This document shows, piece after piece, positions 6,482-9,344 of a DNA stretch of 9,344 bases. This DNA comes from Rhodospirillales bacterium RIFCSPLOWO2_12_FULL_67_15 (GTDB taxonomy: Bacteria > Pseudomonadota > Alphaproteobacteria > Rhodospirillales > 2-12-FULL-67-15): NCBI GenBank assembly GCA_001830475.1, contig MIAC01000184.1, forward strand, positions 15,816 through 25,159, read 5' to 3'. Numbering within the stretch: position 1 is the first letter of the stretch; the number at the start of each line of letters is the position of its first letter. The notes below the pieces were generated by a model. It ran no database searches and was not told the origin of the DNA. It worked only from the letters and a program-made list of their open reading frames with translations. A program made the translations under genes and the position numbers.

Positions 6482-6916
6482 ATGATTCGTACCGTACTTG
6501 CGGCGATGTTTGCGCTGGCTGTAGCGCCGCCTTTTGCATCTGCCGGCGAAAAGCCCCCGGTCGCGCTTTACAAGAACCCGCAGTGCGACTGCTGCGAGGG
6601 CTACGCCGATTACCTGCGGCAAAATGGCTACAAAGTTACGGTCAAGCCGACCCACGACCTTTCGTTGATCAACAGACAGCACGGCGTGCCGGAGCACCTC
6701 GAAGGCTGCCATACCACGCTGATAGGCGGCTACGTCGTCGAGGGTCACGTGCCGGTCAAATCGCTCGACCGTCTGCTGACCGAGCGTCCCGCGATCAAGG
6801 GCATTTCGCTTCCCGGCATGCCCCAAGGCTCGCCCGGCATGACGGGACGAAAAAGCGAACCGTTCACGATCTACGAGCTTTCGCGCGGAACGCCACGGGT
6901 CTACGCGGTCGAATGA
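6482..6916 (+). CDS. DUF411 periplasmic metal-binding protein
   Basis: A 144-residue exported protein of the DUF411 family (COG3019, predicted metal-binding, linked to copper-resistance loci). A signal peptide (residues 1-21, ending ASA) precedes the family motif YKNPQCDCCEGY, with Cys 35, 37 and 38, then HGVPEHLEGCHT with C76 and H77, and GGYVVEGHVP, all typical landmarks. The Cys cluster is the likely soft-metal (copper) site in a thioredoxin-like fold. The start at 6482 has a very strong AAGGAGAGGAG ribosome site just upstream; an in-frame GTG at 6452 would place polar residues before the signal and is less likely. It lies 51 bp after the cytochrome c gene and 14 bp before the next cytochrome gene (or overlapping it by ATGA if the latter starts at 6913). 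The exact biochemical role of DUF411 proteins is not established to my knowledge. Confidence 0.92.
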   Translation: MIRTVLAAMFALAVAPPFASAGEKPPVALYKNPQCDCCEGYADYLRQNGYKVTVKPTHDLSLINRQHGVPEHLEGCHTTLIGGYVVEGHVPVKSLDRLLTERPAIKGISLPGMPQGSPGMTGRKSEPFTIYELSRGTPRVYAVE

Positions 6917-6930
6917 CGGAGGGCTCGCAA

Positions 6931-7398
6931 ATGCGGCTTTCCTTCGGCCTGTTTCTCGGCGTGGCCGTGGTCGCCGCGGCGGCCGCGGCCGTGTGGACAT
7001 TCTGGCCACCACCTTCGACCGGACGCGCCGATCCCGACGACGCGCGCCAAGTAGCGCTCGGCGAAACGGTTTACCGGCAGGATTGCGCGAGCTGCCACGG
7101 CGCGAAGCTGGAAGGCCAGCCGGACTGGAGGATTCGCAAACCCGATGACCGGTTGCCGGCGCCGCCGCACGACCGGTCCGGCCACACCTGGCATCATCCG
7201 GACGACCAGCTCTTCCGCATCACCAAGCTGGGCCTCAAGCCGCCGCTCGCGCCCGAAGGATATGAAAGCGACATGCCGGCCTTCGGCCCCGCTCTGACGG
7301 ACGAGCAAATCTGGGCCGTCCTCGCGTTCATCAAGAGTCATTGGCCGGCCGAGATACGGACGCGCCAGAACATCCTCAACCAGCGAGCCTCCCGATGA
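6931..7398 (+). CDS. Monohaem cytochrome c, signal- or membrane-anchored
   Basis: A 155-residue class I cytochrome c. Residues 4-25 are a hydrophobic segment (GLFLGVAVVAAAAAAVWTFW) that could be an uncleaved anchor, as no obvious cleavage site follows. The haem motif is CASCH at residues 52-56 and the likely distal ligand is M115 in SDMPAFG, followed by the usual C-terminal helix (LTDEQIWAVLAFIKSHWP). A His-rich loop (HDRSGHTWHH, 80-89) lies between. The ATG at 6931 is chosen because CGGAGGG sits 7 nt upstream; ATG at 6913 in the same frame would overlap the DUF411 stop as ATGA. The 3' end overlaps the SCO gene by ATGA (7395-7398), so translation is coupled. As part of this operon it probably links the copper enzymes to the respiratory chain or supplies electrons for reducing SCO or copper; which direction is unknown. 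Confidence 0.9.
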   Translation: MRLSFGLFLGVAVVAAAAAAVWTFWPPPSTGRADPDDARQVALGETVYRQDCASCHGAKLEGQPDWRIRKPDDRLPAPPHDRSGHTWHHPDDQLFRITKLGLKPPLAPEGYESDMPAFGPALTDEQIWAVLAFIKSHWPAEIRTRQNILNQRASR

Positions 7399-8090
7399 TG
7401 GGCGGCACGATCGGTTGGTTGATGGCGGTCGCGTTCACGGCGGCGATCGCGCCTGCGGCGCAGGCCCATTCGATCGAGGAGTTGCAGACCCAGCTTGGCG
7501 ACAAGGAAAAATATTTCCAGCCAATGGACAAGGAAGCGCCCAGCTTCACGCTCCAGGACGCCGAAGGCCGCACCGTCGCCCTCACCGATTTGCGCGACAA
7601 GGTCGTAATTCTGCACTTCATTTACACGAACTGCCCCGACGTGTGTCCACTTCATGCCGAACGCATCGCCGAGGTCCAGCGCATGGTCAATCAGACACCC
7701 ATGAAGGAGCAGGTCCGGTTCGTGACGATCACGACCGATCCGAAACGCGACACCTCCGAGGTATTACGCGACTACGGCCAAGCCCATGGCCTCGACTCGG
7801 CGAACTGGATCTTTCTCACGGCTGGAAAAGATCAGCCGGAAGACACGACGCGAAGGCTTGCCGAAGCGTATGGGCTTAAGTTCACCAAGACCGACGACGG
7901 CTATCAGATTCACGCCGTCGTCACGCACGTCATCGACCAGGACGGGCAGCTACGCGCTCGTTTCCACGGCCTCAAGTTCGAGCCGGTGAACCTCGTCCTT
8001 TTCATCAACGCGCTCGTCAACAGGACCCAGACGCCCCATGGCCATAGCGAACAAAGCCTCTGGGACAAGATGAAAGGCTTGTTCCGATGA
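7395..8090 (+). CDS. SCO1/SenC family copper chaperone / thiol oxidoreductase
   Basis: Exported SCO-type protein of 231 residues with a thioredoxin fold. Family members bind one copper through two Cys and one His and deliver it to the CuA site of cytochrome oxidase, or act as a thiol reductase. Signal peptide: residues 1-24 (ending AQA). The copper motif CPDVCP is at 80-85 (C80, C84), and the conserved His is H178 in VVTHVIDQDG. The DP in TTDPKRDT (114-117 region) and the FVTITTDP strand are also typical. The start overlaps the upstream cytochrome stop as ATGA; ATG 7398 is an alternative one codon later. The C-terminus has a HGHSEQSLWDKMKGLF tail with extra His. Because no oxidase subunit genes are seen here, it may serve the multicopper oxidase or copper resistance in this locus instead of cytochrome oxidase assembly; that is inference. 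Confidence 0.93.
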   Translation: MMGGTIGWLMAVAFTAAIAPAAQAHSIEELQTQLGDKEKYFQPMDKEAPSFTLQDAEGRTVALTDLRDKVVILHFIYTNCPDVCPLHAERIAEVQRMVNQTPMKEQVRFVTITTDPKRDTSEVLRDYGQAHGLDSANWIFLTAGKDQPEDTTRRLAEAYGLKFTKTDDGYQIHAVVTHVIDQDGQLRARFHGLKFEPVNLVLFINALVNRTQTPHGHSEQSLWDKMKGLFR

Positions 8091-8182
8091 CAACGCGAAT
8101 CCCCGACTTGGCACGAGAGGAATCCGACACTCCGGCGCTGTTCGCGCTTGTCCACGGGAACCGTATTCAAGAGACGCGATGA
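8087..8182 (+). CDS. Possible 31-residue ORF overlapping the SCO stop
   Basis: An ATG at 8087 overlaps the SCO stop as ATGA and opens a 31-codon frame ending TGA at 8180-8182, beginning MTTRIPDLAREESDTP. It is the only open stretch in the gap between the convergent genes. It has no signal peptide and no motif I recognise. The overlap favours translation by coupling, but a frame this short could be chance, or the 5' remnant of a lost gene. Confidence 0.2.
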   Translation: MTTRIPDLAREESDTPALFALVHGNRIQETR

Positions 8183-8193
8183 AAACGGCGTTC

Positions 8194-8757
8194 TCAATGC
8201 CGGTGCGCGTCCGCGCCGGGGCCGTGACCGCGGTCGGCTTCGCCCGCGTAGCCGCGCAACGCGTCGTAGCGGGCGACGGTTTCTGCCGCGAGCATTGGCC
8301 GGATGGCGAGATGCGCCTTGAGGTGAACGGCGCGGAGCTTTCCGTGCAACGCGCCGATCTTCGCCGTCAACGCCTCGACCGCGGCCGCGTCGACAGGACC
8401 GTGCGCGAACAGCCGGTCGAGTTCGCCCTCGGCCGCTATGATCTCCTGCCCAAGCGCGCGGGCCTCCATCCGCATCGCTTCGAACACCCGGCGCGCCGCC
8501 GCCACATCGCCGTCCGAAAGTCCGAGTTGGCTTGCCAGTTCGAGAACGTGCATCGGCCCCGGGTGATGGTTGAGTTCGGCGGCCTTGGCCAGGCCCATGC
8601 CCCGGCCTTCGAGCAGATCGCGGGTCTCCTCGGCGGACAACGCCTTCACCGCGCGGGTCTTTTCACCCACGTAGGGGCCTGGGCCTTGCGCCGCCGCCGT
8701 CGCGGTCATAGCGAAAGCGACCGCCGCGCAACCGATCCGGTTGATAATCGTGTTCAT
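8194..8757 (-). CDS. Spy/CpxP/ZraP-like periplasmic protein (heavy-metal sensor type)
   Basis: A 187-residue exported, helical, Ala/Leu/His-rich protein. Signal peptide: residues 1-23 (MNTIINRIGCAAVAFAMTA..., ending AAAQ). The mature part is made of amphipathic helices with a HHPGPMHVLELASQLGLSDGD segment (this is the family's entry into the helical hairpin, about residues 64-84), then long helices around AARRVFEAMR and EALTAKIGALHGKLRAVHLKAH, and a closing segment ETVARYDALRGY. The tail GHGPGADAHRH is rich in His. These features match periplasmic Spy/CpxP/ZraP-like proteins that bind metals or act as stress chaperones, though the canonical LTxxQ motif is replaced by LSDGD. AGGAGA precedes the ATG. 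It is 16 bp downstream of the glycosylase gene on the same strand, and convergent with the copper operon. A metal-related role would fit the neighbourhood. Confidence 0.75.
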   Translation of the reverse strand: MNTIINRIGCAAVAFAMTATAAAQGPGPYVGEKTRAVKALSAEETRDLLEGRGMGLAKAAELNHHPGPMHVLELASQLGLSDGDVAAARRVFEAMRMEARALGQEIIAAEGELDRLFAHGPVDAAAVEALTAKIGALHGKLRAVHLKAHLAIRPMLAAETVARYDALRGYAGEADRGHGPGADAHRH

Positions 8758-8773
8758 GGTTTCTCCTGTGCTG

Positions 8774-9344
8774 TCAGCCGCCGGGGATTCCGGGGTGGCG
8801 GTAGTAATGCCAGAGGAACAGCGCCGCGGCGCTGCGATGCGGCCGCCAGGGTTCGGCGATGCGGTCCATGCGCTTTTCGTCCGGCACCACGCGCAGTCTT
8901 TTCAATCGCTTCAGCGCCATGCGCACGGCGAGATCGCCCGCCGGCCAGACGTCGGGCCGGCGCAACGAGAACAGCAGGTAGAGCTCCGCGCTCCAGCGCC
9001 CGATCCCCTTGTGGGCACGCAAGCTGGCCATCGCCGCGTCGTCGTCTTGGCGCGCGATCGCTTCGAGATCGAGTAACCCCGCCTCGATCGCACGCGCCAA
9101 GCCCTTGATGTAGGCGATCTTGGAGCGGCTCAAACCGGCCTTGCGCAGGCGCGCGTCCGTCGCCTTGAGCATGGCGACGGGCGTGATCGTGGCGACGGCC
9201 GCATCCAGCCGCCCGGCGATCGCCCGCGCCGCGCCCGCCGACACCTGCTGGCCGACGATGATCCGCACCAAGCCGGGAAAGCCCGGCTTGCGATTGCGGG
9301 TTTCCGGCAGACCGCAGACGGCGAAAGCCCGCGCGATATCCGTG
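8774..9344 (-). CDS. HhH-GPD DNA glycosylase, AlkA-like (partial, 5' end outside window)
   Basis: Base-excision repair enzyme of the DNA-3-methyladenine glycosylase II type, removing alkylated bases. The frame is open from the right window edge to TGA at 8776-8774 (about 190 codons visible), so the true start lies beyond the window; the internal TTG at 9271 is not the start. Motifs seen: GFPGLVRIIVGQQVS, the family's usual first helices, then LRAHKGIGRWSAELYLLFSL, the helix-hairpin-helix (given here in one 20-residue piece), followed by RPDVWPAGDLAVR, where the Asp of PAGD is the expected catalytic residue. The C-terminal EPWRPHRSAAALFLWHYYR is also typical. The gene reads toward the Spy-like gene, 16 bp away, and may be cotranscribed with it. 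The glycosylase has no evident tie to the copper genes. Confidence 0.92.
   Translation of the reverse strand, partial: TDIARAFAVCGLPETRNRKPGFPGLVRIIVGQQVSAGAARAIAGRLDAAVATITPVAMLKATDARLRKAGLSRSKIAYIKGLARAIEAGLLDLEAIARQDDDAAMASLRAHKGIGRWSAELYLLFSLRRPDVWPAGDLAVRMALKRLKRLRVVPDEKRMDRIAEPWRPHRSAAALFLWHYYRHPGIPGG
9270..9289. repeat. Perfect 8-bp inverted repeat within the glycosylase gene
   Basis: AAGCCGGG (9270-9277) and CCCGGCTT (9282-9289) are separated by 4 nt (AAAG). The hairpin lies inside coding sequence (Lys-Pro-Gly-Phe-Pro-Gly region) and is GC-rich. It may be incidental. Confidence 0.5.

Noticed and set aside
5896..6930. Long upstream extension of the second cytochrome c frame
   Set aside because: The extension overlaps the first cytochrome c and DUF411 genes in another frame; the strong GGAGGG before ATG 6931 marks the real start.
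5672..7012. Minus-strand frame of 446 codons opposite the cytochrome and DUF411 genes
   Set aside because: Antisense shadow of three genes with intact haem or metal motifs; Arg-rich and without domains.
8179..9108. Plus-strand frame of 309 codons after the SCO gene
   Set aside because: It runs antisense through both the Spy-like gene and the glycosylase, whose motifs are clear, and shows no domain of its own.
1..9344. tRNA, rRNA, CRISPR array, insertion sequence or phage genes
   Set aside because: No cloverleaf, regular spacer-repeat array, transposase or integrase motif was seen on either strand by eye.

Overview
The window is GC-rich bacterial chromosome-like DNA with dense, tightly packed genes, Tat-type signals and alphaproteobacterial-looking promoters. 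The gene content (Liv-type ABC transporter; multicopper oxidase, cytochrome c, DUF411 and SCO proteins) fits a proteobacterium, most likely an alphaproteobacterium. That placement is inferred from protein style and not from a marker gene. No rRNA, tRNA, CRISPR array, insertion sequence or phage gene was seen.

Left third (1-3217, minus strand): a branched-chain amino acid/amide type ABC importer in the order substrate-binding protein, LivH permease, LivM permease. LivM runs off the left edge, and the ATPase genes (livG/livF) are not in the window. A terminator-like hairpin with a T-run lies between the binding-protein gene and livH. It probably lets the binding protein be made in excess over the permeases. 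A plausible sigma70-type promoter lies about 150 bp upstream of the binding-protein gene.

Middle (3218-3719): a 236-bp divergent intergenic region, then a 70-residue protein with two CxxC motifs in DnaJ zinc-finger style. Its function is unknown.

Right half (3720-8090, plus strand): a likely copper-handling and redox operon of exported proteins. It encodes a small Cys/Met-rich secreted protein, a Tat-exported CueO-like multicopper oxidase with a Gly-Met repeat, a class I cytochrome c with an unfamiliar C-terminal domain and its own Gly-Met linker, a DUF411 metal-binding protein, a second membrane-anchored or secreted monohaem cytochrome c, and a SCO/SenC copper chaperone. The last three genes are closely spaced or overlap. 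I infer that the oxidase converts Cu(I) to Cu(II), the cytochromes carry electrons to or from the respiratory chain, and DUF411 and SCO bind or deliver copper. The combination, and especially the cytochrome C-terminal domain and the small leader protein, is the best candidate here for an undescribed system.

Right edge (8194-9344, minus strand, convergent with the copper genes): an AlkA-like HhH-GPD DNA glycosylase cut by the window edge, followed 16 bp later by a Spy/CpxP/ZraP-like periplasmic metal-sensor-type protein with a His-rich tail.
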